Positions 63,331 to 64,000 of a stretch of 64,000 nucleotides of DNA are shown here, one piece after another; within the stretch, counting starts at the first letter, position 1, and each line of letters starts with the position of its first letter. The stretch is taken from the NCBI GenBank assembly GCA_002110465.1, contig NEED01000073.1, forward strand, positions 124,001-188,000, written 5' to 3'. The notes beneath the pieces were generated by a model, which saw only the letters and a list, made by a program, of their open reading frames with translations, did not search any database and was not told where the DNA came from. The position numbers and the translations under genes are program-made. Source of the DNA: an unicellular cyanobacterium SU2. Its GTDB lineage: Bacteria > Cyanobacteriota > Cyanobacteriia > Cyanobacteriales > Microcystaceae.

Positions 63331-64000
63331 ATGACGAGTTTAATGGCCGCCCAACGTCTAGGGTTTGAACCGTTTGTCACCTCATCCCCAGTCGAATTAC
63401 GGAATAATTGGACTGAAGAAGAAGCCGAAGTCGCTATTCGGGCAGCTTATCGCCAAGTCTTAGGCAATGAGCATCTGATGTCCTGTGAACGACTCACCAG
63501 TGCTGAGTCTTTGTTGCGTAATCGCAGCATATCTGTAAAAGATTTCGTCAGAGCGATCGCCTTAAGCGATTTATACCGTAATAAATTTTTCCATAGCAAT
63601 CCACAAAACCGTTTTATTGAACTCAATTACAAACATCTGTTAGGACGAGTTCCTTACGATCAATCAGAAATCGCCTATCACAGCGATCTTTATCATCAAG
63701 AGGGTTATGAAGCTGAAATAAACTCCTATATTGACTCTCTAGAATATCAAGAAAGTTTTGGCGAGTTGATTGTTCCTTTTTATCGTGGCTTTGCCAGTCA
63801 AAGGAACCAAAAAACGGTAGGATTTAGCCGAATTTTTCAGGTTTATCGCGGCTATGCCAACAGCGATCGCGCTCAAGGGAAAGGGAACCAAGGAACATTA
63901 GCCCAAGAGGTCGCCCGAAATAATGCTTCTCCCGTCTACATTGGCACTACCGCAGAAGTCCTAGCAGGAACCAGCGGAGGCGATCGAGGACATCTTTATC
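63331..64000 (+). CDS. phycobilisome rod linker (CpcC-type), 5' part (partial)
   Basis: The frame begins at ATG 63331 with AGGAGG upstream and reads [24 protein letters not shown]_linker_poly domain follows (about residues 20-150, with [20 protein letters not shown] and [20 protein letters not shown]). The frame stays open to the window end (223 codons). It joins phycocyanin hexamers in rods. The product fits a CpcC linker; the exact member (cpcC1 or cpcC2) cannot be told. Confidence 0.92.
   Translation, partial: MTSLMAAQRLGFEPFVTSSPVELRNNWTEEEAEVAIRAAYRQVLGNEHLMSCERLTSAESLLRNRSISVKDFVRAIALSDLYRNKFFHSNPQNRFIELNYKHLLGRVPYDQSEIAYHSDLYHQEGYEAEINSYIDSLEYQESFGELIVPFYRGFASQRNQKTVGFSRIFQVYRGYANSDRAQGKGNQGTLAQEVARNNASPVYIGTTAEVLAGTSGGDRGHLY

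Overview
The window is about 64 kb of a unicellular cyanobacterial chromosome. The evidence is a phycocyanin operon (cpcB, cpcA and a rod-linker start) at the right edge, a probable phycobilin lyase gene just before it, glycogen metabolism genes (glgB, glgP), a cyanobacterial exosortase, AT-rich DNA and many GCGATCGC (HIP1) octamers. Gene content and small dispersed repeats resemble the Cyanothece/Crocosphaera/Rippkaea group. That placement is an inference; no species marker was compared.

Layout. 1-9.9 kb: the 3' part of glgB; a remA-like gene with gmk; prfB with an intact programmed +1 frameshift behind a cyanoexosortase pair; nfu; RNase D; a double-CAP lipoprotein; a decayed mobile or structured element; queE. 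10-11.3 kb: small secreted proteins. 11.4-22.7 kb: a defence island built on DNA phosphorothioation: dndE, dndD, a Uma2-family nuclease gene, dndC and an HNH endonuclease with a likely sulfur-binding N-terminal domain, all on the minus strand. Around these lie two further DGQHR (DndB-type) genes, a dndB broken by one in-frame stop, a second Uma2 gene and a phased palindrome array that may be an operator.

22.8-28.1 kb: a complete PEP-dependent dihydroxyacetone kinase (DhaK, DhaL and a DhaM-HPr-EI fusion), then a sulfotransferase. 28.2-38.8 kb: glgP, a DUF4168 protein, a third Uma2 gene, a GH116 glycosidase, a vapBC-ADP-ribosylglycohydrolase operon, and mnmG. 39-47.2 kb: a cyclophilin-cadherin-type secreted protein, an alpha/beta hydrolase, a pirin/nitroreductase/SDR cluster divergent from a LysR regulator, and a Dam-type methylase. 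47.6-58 kb: a ZIP-like membrane protein carrying two cyclic-nucleotide-binding domains, moeA, tRNA-Phe, aat, rpsN, an EAL phosphodiesterase, and a cluster of an LCP protein, a pentapeptide protein and a cytochrome c6-like protein. 58.1-64 kb: uvrA, a CpcF-like lyase subunit and the cpc operon.

How the parts fit. DndC, DndD and DndE would put phosphorothioates on DNA. The HNH protein is the candidate sensor/nuclease, the Uma2 gene is translationally coupled to dndD, and the DGQHR proteins are candidate regulators. No dndA (cysteine desulfurase) is in the window. The intergenic DNA holds several decayed genes (Uma2, HNH and GUN4 fragments) and at least three families of small inverted-repeat elements. 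Function calls rest on motifs read by eye; no database search was possible.
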